NCBI GenBank assembly: GCA_028820845.1
Contig: JAPPII010000062.1
Coordinates: forward strand, 1 to 49,613
DNA: 49,613 nucleotides
Direction of reading: 5' to 3'
Origin: Candidatus Poribacteria bacterium
GTDB lineage: Bacteria; Poribacteria; WGA-4E; WGA-3G
In this document: piece after piece, positions 7,891 through 15,707 of the stretch
Layout of the letters: the number at the start of each line of letters is the position of its first letter
How positions within the stretch are numbered: the stretch's first letter is position 1
Notes under the pieces: generated by a model
Told to the model about the DNA's origin: nothing
The model's input: the letters and a program-made list of their open reading frames with translations, nothing else
The model's database searches: none
Translations under genes and position numbers: made by a program

Positions 7891-8925
7891 ATGATAGAAT
7901 CGGACATTTTGATACCAACCAGTACTATTGGGAGTTATGCACCGCCGAGTTGGTTGTGTGTGACATTAGAAGCCATCGGACGCGGAGAACTTGGCGAAAC
8001 CGACATCAACGAAACGCTTGACGACGCAGTTCGCACCGCCATTGCGGATCAAGAACGCGCCGGTGTTGACATCATCACAGAGGGTGAGATGCGTAGGCAG
8101 GACTTTGTGCTCGGTTTCTATGAACGGTTTACGGGATTAGAGGAACTCCCTGCGCCGAGAACACAGGGACCCGACGGACACGACCAACGTGGCAAATGGT
8201 TGCCGTCTGTCCCGCTTGTCGCACCTGATGGCCTCGGTATTCTCGCTGAATTTGAATTCGCGAAAAACGAGACAACAAAACCGCTCAAGGTGACGTGTCC
8301 CGGTCCATTCACGCTCTCTGGACGAATCCAGACCGGAGGCATCTACAAAGAACGGCTCGAAGTCGCCTACGCCTGTGCTGAGATTATTAACACAGAACTC
8401 CGGCAGCTCGTCGCAGCAGGCGCAGAATTCATCCAACTCGATGAACCTTCCTATGCTGTTTACCCCGACCGTCCACAGGAGTTCGTGAAGTTGTTCAATC
8501 ACACCCTCGAAGACGTTTCGGCAAAGATTGGACTGCATATCTGTTTCGGCAACTACCGCGGGAGAGCCGTCGGCAAGCGTTCGTATCGTCCACTTTTTCC
8601 ACACATCCTTGAAGCGAATTTCGACCAACTTGCCCTCGAATTTGCGAATCGCGAGATGGCAGAAATCGCATTGTGGAGTGAATTCCCGAACGACAAAGAA
8701 CTTGCCGTAGGGTTAATCGACGTTAAAAACTACTATGTGGAAACACCAGAGGATGTCGCCGAACTCCTGCGCGAATCACTCAAGCACGTACGTCCTGAAA
8801 AACTTGCTATTACCCCAGATTGCGGTTTCAGCCAAACGGCGCGATGGGCGGCGGCAGCCAAACTGAAAGCGATGGTTGCTGGTACTGAGATTGTTCGTCG
8901 CGAATTAACAAGAACAACATCCTAA
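7891..8925 (+). CDS. Cobalamin-independent methionine synthase C-terminal-like (MetE-like) protein
   Basis: A 344-residue TIM-barrel protein matching the C-terminal catalytic half of MetE; it lacks the N-terminal half. It shows QLDEPS at 182-187, HICFG at 216-220 (H216, C218), E250, and PDCGFSQTARW around 309-319 (C311), the set that binds the catalytic zinc in MetE. Such short MetE-like proteins transfer a methyl group from folate or another donor to a thiol; whether this makes methionine is not clear from sequence. ATG 7891 follows AAGAGGAATTT and lies 17 bases after the LarA-like gene, so the two are probably co-transcribed. Confidence 0.88.
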   Translation: MIESDILIPTSTIGSYAPPSWLCVTLEAIGRGELGETDINETLDDAVRTAIADQERAGVDIITEGEMRRQDFVLGFYERFTGLEELPAPRTQGPDGHDQRGKWLPSVPLVAPDGLGILAEFEFAKNETTKPLKVTCPGPFTLSGRIQTGGIYKERLEVAYACAEIINTELRQLVAAGAEFIQLDEPSYAVYPDRPQEFVKLFNHTLEDVSAKIGLHICFGNYRGRAVGKRSYRPLFPHILEANFDQLALEFANREMAEIALWSEFPNDKELAVGLIDVKNYYVETPEDVAELLRESLKHVRPEKLAITPDCGFSQTARWAAAAKLKAMVAGTEIVRRELTRTTS

Positions 8926-8959
8926 TGGTCTATCCAGTTTCAACTCGGAGACGATACTG

Positions 8960-9021
8960 TTAGTAGTAGGGCAATTCATTGCCCGTTCGGAACGTGCGAT
9001 AAATCGCACTACTACAAACCA
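8960..9021. repeat. Dispersed double-hairpin element, copy 1
   Basis: Two perfect 16-base hairpins, GGGCAATTCATTGCCC (8969-8984) and GTGCGATAAATCGCAC (8994-9009), are bounded by GTAGTAG and CTACTAC. The same element occurs at 42517-42588 in the opposite orientation with the loop bases exchanged. It is non-coding and lies between the MetE-like and ClpX-like genes. Confidence 0.85.
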
Positions 9022-9070
9022 ACCCTTAAATTTAAGGTGAACAGAACACCAATAGAAATTACATAAAGCC

Positions 9071-10633
9071 ATGAATACAAATAAAAAAATACCCACAGCC
9101 GAAGAGATTGAACAAGAATTCCAAGATTTCGTTCAACGCAAGTATGGCGGCAGCGTCCGTCTGATTAACGCCACTGCGAGCGAAGCAAAACCGGAAGCGC
9201 AAACCGAAGAGCCGGAACCTAAAAAGACTTTCGATCTGAAGTTTGATCTCAAACCGAAGGAAATCAAGAAATATCTCGACCGATATGTTATTAAACAGGA
9301 CGAGGCAAAGAAGGCACTCGCGATTGCTGTCTGTGACCACTACAACCACGTCCGAGAATGCCACGAAAACCCAGAGGCTGCCGATACCGATTACTCAAAA
9401 CAGAATATCGTCATGCTCGGTCCAACGGGGGTCGGTAAAACCTATCTCATTAGACATATCGCTAAACTCATCGGCGTTCCGTTTGTCAAAGCCGATGCCA
9501 CCCGATTCAGCGAAACCGGCTATGTCGGTGCGAATGTAGACGATTTAATTCGGGAACTGGTGGCACAAGCCGAAGACAACCTCGAATTAGCACAATACGG
9601 CATTATCTATCTCGATGAAGCCGATAAAATCGCGACACCGCCGAATATCATTGGGCGTGATGTCAGCGGACGTGGGGTGCAGATTGGACTCCTCAAGTTG
9701 ATGGAGGAGACTGAAGTAGACCTACGCGCTGGAAACGATGTCGCTTCACAGATGCGCGCGGCGATGGAATTCCAGAGACGCGGCAAAGTCGAAAAAGAGG
9801 TTATTAACACGCGCCACATCCTCTTTATCATCAGCGGCGCGTTCACGGGTATAGAAAAAATTATTAAAAAACGGTTGCATCAAAGCCGAATTGGGTTCAA
9901 CGCAGCGGTAGTGAGTCAAAGTGAGGACGCAGCAGACTATTTTGGACACGTTACACCGCGAGACTTCATCGACTTCGGTTTTGAACCTGAATTCATCGGA
10001 CGCCTTCCCGTACATGTCGTTTGCACAGAACTGGAAGTTGATGACCTTTTCCACATTCTGAAACACTCTGAAGGCTCAATTGTTCGACAATATGAAAACG
10101 CCTTTCGCGCTTACGGTATTACGGCTCTATTTGCAGACAGTGGACTACACCGAATTGCTGAAAAAGCCATTGAACAGAAAACAGGGGCGCGCGCCTTGAT
10201 GACGGTCTGTGAAAAGGTCTTACGCAACTACAAATTTGAACTCCCGTCCACAGGTGTTAGCGAATTTGTTATTACCGCTGAGGTTGTCGATGATCCAGAT
10301 ACCGAACTAAAGCGCATTATTGAAGATGCCGACTACAACCGGAACATTGTGATGCACGAGCAGGTGCGTCGGTATGAAGCACGGTTTTATGCCGAGCATC
10401 AATTGCAAATTCAGTTTGACCCCGAAGCGACTGCCCTTATCTGCGAACGTGCGATCGCCGAAGAAAAATCGACAGCGCAGATATGCGATGAACGCCTCGA
10501 AAGTTACCAACACGGTCTGAACCTCATCAAGCAGAATACAGGGCAATTTACATTCACCCTTCCAAAGGCAGTCGTGGAAAACCCGGATGAACGCCTCGAA
10601 GCGTGGATTCGTGAATCGTATACCAAAAAGTGA
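9071..10633 (+). CDS. ClpX-like AAA+ unfoldase without zinc-binding domain
   Basis: A 520-residue AAA+ ATPase closest to ClpX. The first 60 residues are a charged linker instead of the ClpX zinc-binding domain. The ATPase module then shows Walker A GPTGVGKT (117-124), pore loop GYVG (150-153), Walker B IIYLDEAD (178-185), the ClpP-docking-type loop IGF (274-276), EFIGRLP (307-313) and sensor II GAR (372-374). Beyond residue 400 is an extra region of about 120 residues not present in standard ClpX (about 420 aa); it partly echoes the end of the AAA small domain, suggesting a duplication. It probably unfolds proteins for ClpP or a related protease. No clpP is seen nearby. The ribosome site is weak. 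A chlorite-dismutase-family gene follows after 63 bases. Confidence 0.85.
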   Translation: MNTNKKIPTAEEIEQEFQDFVQRKYGGSVRLINATASEAKPEAQTEEPEPKKTFDLKFDLKPKEIKKYLDRYVIKQDEAKKALAIAVCDHYNHVRECHENPEAADTDYSKQNIVMLGPTGVGKTYLIRHIAKLIGVPFVKADATRFSETGYVGANVDDLIRELVAQAEDNLELAQYGIIYLDEADKIATPPNIIGRDVSGRGVQIGLLKLMEETEVDLRAGNDVASQMRAAMEFQRRGKVEKEVINTRHILFIISGAFTGIEKIIKKRLHQSRIGFNAAVVSQSEDAADYFGHVTPRDFIDFGFEPEFIGRLPVHVVCTELEVDDLFHILKHSEGSIVRQYENAFRAYGITALFADSGLHRIAEKAIEQKTGARALMTVCEKVLRNYKFELPSTGVSEFVITAEVVDDPDTELKRIIEDADYNRNIVMHEQVRRYEARFYAEHQLQIQFDPEATALICERAIAEEKSTAQICDERLESYQHGLNLIKQNTGQFTFTLPKAVVENPDERLEAWIRESYTKK

Positions 10634-10696
10634 ACTAAAGTCCGTAAAGTGTCCCTAAAGTCTGTAAAGTTAGATTAAGGATATATAAAAACAACT

Positions 10697-11431
10697 ATGC
10701 ACACTCAGCCGCATGAACCGATAGATATCCGAGAAACCGGTGCGCCGATTGAGGGAGAACCGCAGTTTGGTGATCAACGCCTATATTTTCAACTCCATGT
10801 CTTTTCAAAATGCTTAGACGCACAGTCCGTCAGTCAAATACTTGAACATCAAGTGCGTGAAAAAGACAGTCTAAACGCCGTTTTATATGACGATTTGAAT
10901 CATCCAATAGGTGTCGGTGTGCTTCTTATTGCAGAAGATCCGGGAGTGCTAAAAACGGAGTCGCGCCTTCTACTGGTGAACGTACAAAATTACCTGCTTT
11001 CGTATCGTCCAGAAATGACGATGCTCGGTCGCACCTATTCAAGCGGTAGAGAGCCGAATTTAGAGGAGTGGCTTATCAACAAACCGCTCCGAAACGTCTT
11101 GAATCCCAATTTCCCGTGGGCGATTTGGTATCCATTGCGTCGAAAACCAGAATTCTATCAACTTGAACGCCGTGAACAAGGCAGAATCTTAGGGGAACAC
11201 GCTATGCTCGGCCGCAGCTACGCTGCGGGTGGGCATGCCAGTGACATTCGGCTCGCCTGTTTCGGATTAGATACCAACGACAATGAATTCGTTATCGGGT
11301 TAGTCGGTCCCGAATTATACCCGTTATCACGGCTCATACAGGATATGCGCCGAACAGAACAGACGACCAAATACATTGAATCGCTCGGTCCCTTTTTCGT
11401 TGGAAAAGTTCGGAAGCAATTTAGCAGATAG
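10697..11431 (+). CDS. Chlorite dismutase / HemQ-superfamily protein
   Basis: A 244-residue protein whose C-terminal two thirds match the chlorite dismutase superfamily: WYPLRRKPEFYQL (144-156), the helix RREQGRILGEHAMLGRSYA (158-176), CFGLDTNDNEFVIGL (188-202) and a final RLIQDMRRTEQTTKYIESLGPFFVGK. This superfamily contains heme-binding chlorite dismutases, HemQ coproheme decarboxylases and non-heme relatives. His168 and His180 are the only histidines near the expected heme-ligand region; I cannot say with confidence that either is the proximal ligand, so heme binding is not established. No heme-synthesis neighbours are present. The stop codon lies inside the first units of a heptanucleotide repeat that continues to the next gene. 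Confidence 0.75.
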   Translation: MHTQPHEPIDIRETGAPIEGEPQFGDQRLYFQLHVFSKCLDAQSVSQILEHQVREKDSLNAVLYDDLNHPIGVGVLLIAEDPGVLKTESRLLLVNVQNYLLSYRPEMTMLGRTYSSGREPNLEEWLINKPLRNVLNPNFPWAIWYPLRRKPEFYQLERREQGRILGEHAMLGRSYAAGGHASDIRLACFGLDTNDNEFVIGLVGPELYPLSRLIQDMRRTEQTTKYIESLGPFFVGKVRKQFSR

Positions 11432-11470
11432 CAAACCGCGAATAGCGAACCGCGAATAGCCAATAGCAAC
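11424..11470. repeat. Heptanucleotide-periodic element H1
   Basis: Degenerate 7-base units such as AACCGCG, AATAGCG, AACCGCG, AATAGCC, AATAGCA run from the stop codon of the preceding gene (TAG 11429-11431) to the ATG of the ABC permease at 11472. Spacing is exactly 7 for at least six units. It fills the place where the ribosome site of the permease gene should be. Confidence 0.8.
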
Positions 11471-11471
11471 A

Positions 11472-12197
11472 ATGAGAAATATCCTTGCCGTTTGCGCAAA
11501 AGAACTCTACACCTATTTCGTCTCACCGATCGCCTATTTCGTCTGTTTCGTATTCACAGCGATTTCAGGCTTCCTCTTCTCCATTTTGCTAATTAGCACA
11601 AGCAACATCGGCGGAACGGGTGCGGATGTGATGCAGACCCTCTTTGGCAATATGGCGATCATTCTACTCTTCTTTACACCCGTGTTAACAATGAAACTCT
11701 TCGCCGAGGAACGGAAATCCGGAACGATTGAACTCCTACTCACGTCTCCGATTACAGACGGACAGGTCGTTCTCGGTAAATTTCTGGCGAGTTGTACGCT
11801 TGTACTGATTATGCTCGCTTTAACGCTTCTATTCCCGTTACTTGCAGGACGTTTTGGATACCTCGACGCAGGTCCGTTGCTAACGGGTTACTTGGGCATC
11901 ATCCTGATTAGTTCCTCCTTCCTCGCACTGGGGCTGCTCATGTCGTCAATGTGCAGAAACCAACTCGTTGCGGCACTCACGAGTTTCGGCATTCTGATAA
12001 CGCTTTGGGTCATCGGTGCGCTCTCAGCCCGCGGGGGTCCAATTGGACAATTTCTCAGCTACCTGTCACTACCTGAACACTATGCCGATTTTGGGCGTGG
12101 TGTCATTCTTCTGCGAGATGTCGTCTATTATGTTAGCTTCACGTGTGTTTGCCTGTTTGCGACGTTCAAGTCCATCGAATCGTCAAAATGGAGATAA
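11472..12197 (+). CDS. ABC-2 type transporter permease (GldF-like)
   Basis: A 241-residue membrane protein with six hydrophobic segments and the ABC-2 permease pattern: a cytoplasmic start FAKELYTYFVSPIAYFV-like, FAEERKSGTIELLLTSPITDGQVVLGKF in the coupling region (residues 75-105), and a re-entrant region before the last helices. It resembles GldF and NosY-type permeases. It is followed by GldG-like (3 bases away) and DUF4340 genes, the standard auxiliary set for this transporter class. The ATPase subunit normally encoded just upstream is missing; a chlorite-dismutase-family gene is there instead. The ATG follows AATAGCAACA, a heptanucleotide repeat, and has no ribosome site. Confidence 0.85.
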   Translation: MRNILAVCAKELYTYFVSPIAYFVCFVFTAISGFLFSILLISTSNIGGTGADVMQTLFGNMAIILLFFTPVLTMKLFAEERKSGTIELLLTSPITDGQVVLGKFLASCTLVLIMLALTLLFPLLAGRFGYLDAGPLLTGYLGIILISSSFLALGLLMSSMCRNQLVAALTSFGILITLWVIGALSARGGPIGQFLSYLSLPEHYADFGRGVILLRDVVYYVSFTCVCLFATFKSIESSKWR

Positions 12198-12200
12198 GAC

Positions 12201-13799
12201 ATGGAAACTAACAAACGCATTGCAGCCCCACTTTTTGGAGTGCTTACCCTAATTTTTACTTTTGTTGGGATCGCCAACTGGATTTTCCAAGCGCGACTCG
12301 CCTCTTGGATTTGCCTGCTCCTCGCACTCGTCTCGTTCATTATCTTTGTTCGCTTGAGATTTTCGGCGGTCATGGACTTCTTCGTCAGTCGTCAAGCCCG
12401 TTATGGTGCCAACGTTGCGTTGAGCATTCTCGGCGTTATCGGTATCGCAGTCTTCGTAAATGCTATTGTTGTACAGCGTTTTGATAAAAGGGTAGATATT
12501 ACGCTTAACCAACTGTATACCTTATCAGAACAGACGCGGAAGATTCTCAAAACCGTTGACAAAGACATCCGTGTCACGGCATTTTTGGGACAAAACGTTC
12601 CTGCCCAAAACCAGCAACGTGCCAGAGATATGTTAGAATTGTATACATACGAAACCCAATTCGTGACCGTCTCCTACGCCGATCCGTACATCGACCAACT
12701 CCTTCGCAATAAGTACGATATTCGAGTAGACGGAACAATAGTTTTTGAAAGCGACACGCGGTACGAAAAGGTAACAACGATTGAAGAGCAGAAATTCACG
12801 AGTGCGATCCTCAAACTCATCAAGGACGAAACGAAAAAAATCTACTTTCTTGTCGGTCATGAAGAACATGAAATAGAGGATTTTAACACCGAAGGATACA
12901 GTAGCGTGCGCGCCGAACTGGAGAATCAGAATTACGCTGCATTCTCGCTCTCGCTTTTGACGGAACCAGACATTCCAGCGGATTGTGAAGTGCTTGTCAT
13001 CGCGGGTCCAAAAACCGCCTTAAGTCGTCATGAACTCGATATAGTAACGAAATACTTAGCACGGAACGGAAAATTGCTCCTCATGTTAGACCCATCACTT
13101 ACTTCTGCAGAAGACGCAAATAGGGGACTCGTTCGTCTCATGAAAAGATGGGGGATCACGATAGGAAACGATTTTGTCATCGATGAAACAGACTTTGTTC
13201 CGCTATTTGGACCGAGTGCCCCTGTGCCGGGATTTGAATTACACGAGATTACACGTGCCATGCGGGATTTTGTAGCGTTTCCGATAACGCGTTCGGTTAC
13301 ACCGGCTGCTGATAGTCCGGCAAACCTCAGCGTTAAATCCCTCGCGAAGACCGTGGGTGGTACACAAGACAGTTGGGGTGAAACCGAGCGCACTCCTGAC
13401 GGCACTTTCAGCACTGAATTCAATTACACTGCAGGTGTGGATACCGCGCCCCCGGTATCTGTCGCTGTTGCGATTGAACAGAAGATTGACAGCAACAATC
13501 AAGATGAAGCTACAGGTGCTTCCACCCGGATTGTCGTTTTCGGGGATTCAGATTTCGCAGTGAATGCCGCCCTCCGAGAGGCAAATCGCGACCTCTTTTT
13601 AGCGACAATCAATTGGCTCACATTAGAGGAGGACCTCATTGCGATTCGTCCCCTCGATTTACAAAAGCAGGCTTTGCGTCAGATGCGTGTCCAAGATGTC
13701 CAACTCGTACAAATAATCTCTGTTTTTCTGATACCTGCAATCGTCTTTATTGCTGGGTTAGTTGTCTGGTGGCAACGTCGTAAAGGAGAAGACGTGTGA
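12201..13799 (+). CDS. GldG-family ABC transporter auxiliary protein
   Basis: A 532-residue protein with three membrane helices in the first 95 residues, a large periplasmic region (about 100-500) of the ABC-transporter auxiliary (GldG) type, and a C-terminal helix ending VVWWQRRKGEDV. Recognisable parts include LYTLSEQTRKILKTVDKDIRVTAFLG (about 94-120), YFLVGHEEHEIEDFN near 215 and GKLLLMLDPSLT near 295. GldG-like proteins work with GldF-like permeases in gliding/secretion complexes or export of unknown substrates. ATG 12201 has TGGAGATAAGAC before it, 3 bases after the permease stop. The DUF4340 gene overlaps its stop by GTGA. These three genes form one operon. Confidence 0.82.
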   Translation: METNKRIAAPLFGVLTLIFTFVGIANWIFQARLASWICLLLALVSFIIFVRLRFSAVMDFFVSRQARYGANVALSILGVIGIAVFVNAIVVQRFDKRVDITLNQLYTLSEQTRKILKTVDKDIRVTAFLGQNVPAQNQQRARDMLELYTYETQFVTVSYADPYIDQLLRNKYDIRVDGTIVFESDTRYEKVTTIEEQKFTSAILKLIKDETKKIYFLVGHEEHEIEDFNTEGYSSVRAELENQNYAAFSLSLLTEPDIPADCEVLVIAGPKTALSRHELDIVTKYLARNGKLLLMLDPSLTSAEDANRGLVRLMKRWGITIGNDFVIDETDFVPLFGPSAPVPGFELHEITRAMRDFVAFPITRSVTPAADSPANLSVKSLAKTVGGTQDSWGETERTPDGTFSTEFNYTAGVDTAPPVSVAVAIEQKIDSNNQDEATGASTRIVVFGDSDFAVNAALREANRDLFLATINWLTLEEDLIAIRPLDLQKQALRQMRVQDVQLVQIISVFLIPAIVFIAGLVVWWQRRKGEDV

Positions 13800-15694
13800 A
13801 TTTTCGGACGACCTTGGTCATTATCATTCTGCTCGTAGGCACTGCTGGCGCGTATTTTCTATTCTTTCAGGAACCGACGGATAACGGGTCAACAGACGAA
13901 AAACCCCCAATTCATGAGGTCTACGGTATAGCCCGTGACAGCTTACAACAAATAGAACTTTTGTTCGCAGACGCAGCATATCAAAATTTGAAGTTGGTCA
14001 GAGAGGTAAATAGAAATTGGGAACTACAGACTCCGTTTCTGGCAAATGCTGACAACGAAAAAGTGAAGCAAATGTTAGACGATATTCTCAACAAACGCGT
14101 CAAACACACGCTTGAAGTACCAGAGTTGACACAGTATGGACTCGATACACCGAACATCACGCTTTCACTTTGGACGGATGGCACTCATCCGGCAGCGACC
14201 TTCTTCATCGGCAGTAAAGCGATTAACTACTCAGTTTACATCAAGGAGAAATCAGAAACGCACATATTTTTAATTGAATCCAGTGCGCTTGATGATCTGA
14301 CGAAATCACCGACCGATCTTCGAGACCGGTCAGTTGTTAGATTCAACCCGGAAACAGTGTCTAATATTACGTTTAAATCTGAAGATGCCGATTCATCTTC
14401 GCAATCAAGAACCGTGAATTGTGAAAAGCAAGGTGGCACGTGGCACCTTACATCCCCAATTGAGGTGAAGGCGGATGTTCAAGAAATTGAACGGATTCTT
14501 TCGGAGTTGCTTCTATTGCAAGTGGTGACCTTTGAGGTAGATAACACAGATACAATCTCCTCATCCGAATTAACAACATACGGATTAGGGGCACCGCGTA
14601 TCCAAGTGAAACTCACAGATACAGATCGGGCCTATGCCCTTGACGTCGGTTCGACACTCCCGACAGAAACCGGGAGTCCCAGACACGTCTATGTTAAGTT
14701 AGCCGTCAGCCGTCAGCCGTCAGCCATCAGTAAAGAAGCTCTTGATGTCTTGGAGGCTAATAGCCAATATACTGAAGGTCCTCACTCAATCTCCATTGTC
14801 CCTGATGACATCTATCACCTTCTCAACAAATCCGTTTTTGACTTACGCGATAAGCGGGTTATCGACTTTGAAAGGACTGCTACAAACCGTTTCGTTATTT
14901 CCATAAACGGGGAACAAGACACTGTCTGCACAAAAGGTTATGATAATATATGGGAATTGCAAACACCGACAGGAAAAATAAAGGCAGATGCAAAGGCAGT
15001 GGATGACCTACTTTTTGGCGTAGACTCGCTCGAAGCCGTTGCCTTTGTTGAATCATCCGCTAAAAATCTACAGACGTATGGGTTAGCAGCACCGTCAATC
15101 AAGGTTGCATTTACACAGCGCGGTGAAGAAAAGCCAACTATTTTGCTGATTGGAGACACCGCGGAAGATAGAACTGTCTACGTCAAAGCGGAGCATTCAT
15201 CGCAAATCGTCCGTGTTAAACGGGCACTCATTGATAAGATTGCACTCGGTACAGCGTGGTTACGAGATAAGCAAATCCTCAATTTCCACATTGACGATGT
15301 AATCCGACTTACGCTGCGTAGCGAGGACACAGAACCTCTCACATGTCAACGTCTCGGAACGAGTTGGCGACTTACAGCACCCGTGAAAGAGGCAGCGAAT
15401 AATATAACGGTAAACGCCATCATCTACGAACTCGACACTCTAATGGCAGACGCTTATGTTGGGAGCAATCCTGTCCTTACGGATGACATCACAGGTTTCA
15501 GCAATCCGCACGTGCAGCTAACTGTTGAGTTAGGGAATCAAAAAGTCTATACCTTGCAAATCGGCAACCCAGACACTTCCGGGCATTATTACGCACGACT
15601 TCAACATGAACCCGGTTTAATCTTTCTCCTTAATGCGGATCTCGTTCCAAAATTGAAAACGACGCTTGCACTGCTCCGGACCTCGGAACAGTAG
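13796..15694 (+). CDS. DUF4340 multi-repeat protein carrying a repeat-derived insertion
   Basis: A 632-residue protein with one N-terminal membrane helix (residues 5-24) and four DUF4340-type units of about 130-160 residues (about 42-190, 190-360, 360-488, 488-628). Each unit has a W.L..P pattern, a helix with L, then YGL..P and a VY(I/V)K strand followed by LRD. It starts at GTG 13796, overlapping the GldG stop as GTGA, after AAAGGAGAAGAC. The second unit has about 26 extra residues (302-327) between VYVK and the next strand compared with units 1 and 3; their DNA (14699-14776) is a heptanucleotide-periodic element like those between genes. The protein probably sits on the periplasmic face of the Gld-type transporter. 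Confidence 0.82.
   Translation: MNFRTTLVIIILLVGTAGAYFLFFQEPTDNGSTDEKPPIHEVYGIARDSLQQIELLFADAAYQNLKLVREVNRNWELQTPFLANADNEKVKQMLDDILNKRVKHTLEVPELTQYGLDTPNITLSLWTDGTHPAATFFIGSKAINYSVYIKEKSETHIFLIESSALDDLTKSPTDLRDRSVVRFNPETVSNITFKSEDADSSSQSRTVNCEKQGGTWHLTSPIEVKADVQEIERILSELLLLQVVTFEVDNTDTISSSELTTYGLGAPRIQVKLTDTDRAYALDVGSTLPTETGSPRHVYVKLAVSRQPSAISKEALDVLEANSQYTEGPHSISIVPDDIYHLLNKSVFDLRDKRVIDFERTATNRFVISINGEQDTVCTKGYDNIWELQTPTGKIKADAKAVDDLLFGVDSLEAVAFVESSAKNLQTYGLAAPSIKVAFTQRGEEKPTILLIGDTAEDRTVYVKAEHSSQIVRVKRALIDKIALGTAWLRDKQILNFHIDDVIRLTLRSEDTEPLTCQRLGTSWRLTAPVKEAANNITVNAIIYELDTLMADAYVGSNPVLTDDITGFSNPHVQLTVELGNQKVYTLQIGNPDTSGHYYARLQHEPGLIFLLNADLVPKLKTTLALLRTSEQ
14699..14776. repeat. Heptanucleotide-periodic element H2, in frame inside a gene
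   Basis: Starts as GCCGTCA repeated three times then GCCATCA, followed by CAGTAAAGAAGCTCTTGATG (14728-14747), close to the core CAGTTAAGAGGTTTTCTGATG at 41377-41397, then further 7-base units. At 78 nt (26 codons) it keeps the frame of the DUF4340 gene. Confidence 0.75.
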
Positions 15695-15707
15695 ACGATT
15701 GAACGCT

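Noticed and set aside
11472-11480. Hidden ABC ATPase gene upstream of the permease
   Set aside because: No Walker A or ABC signature occurs in any frame between 10634 and 11472; that space is the chlorite-dismutase-like gene.
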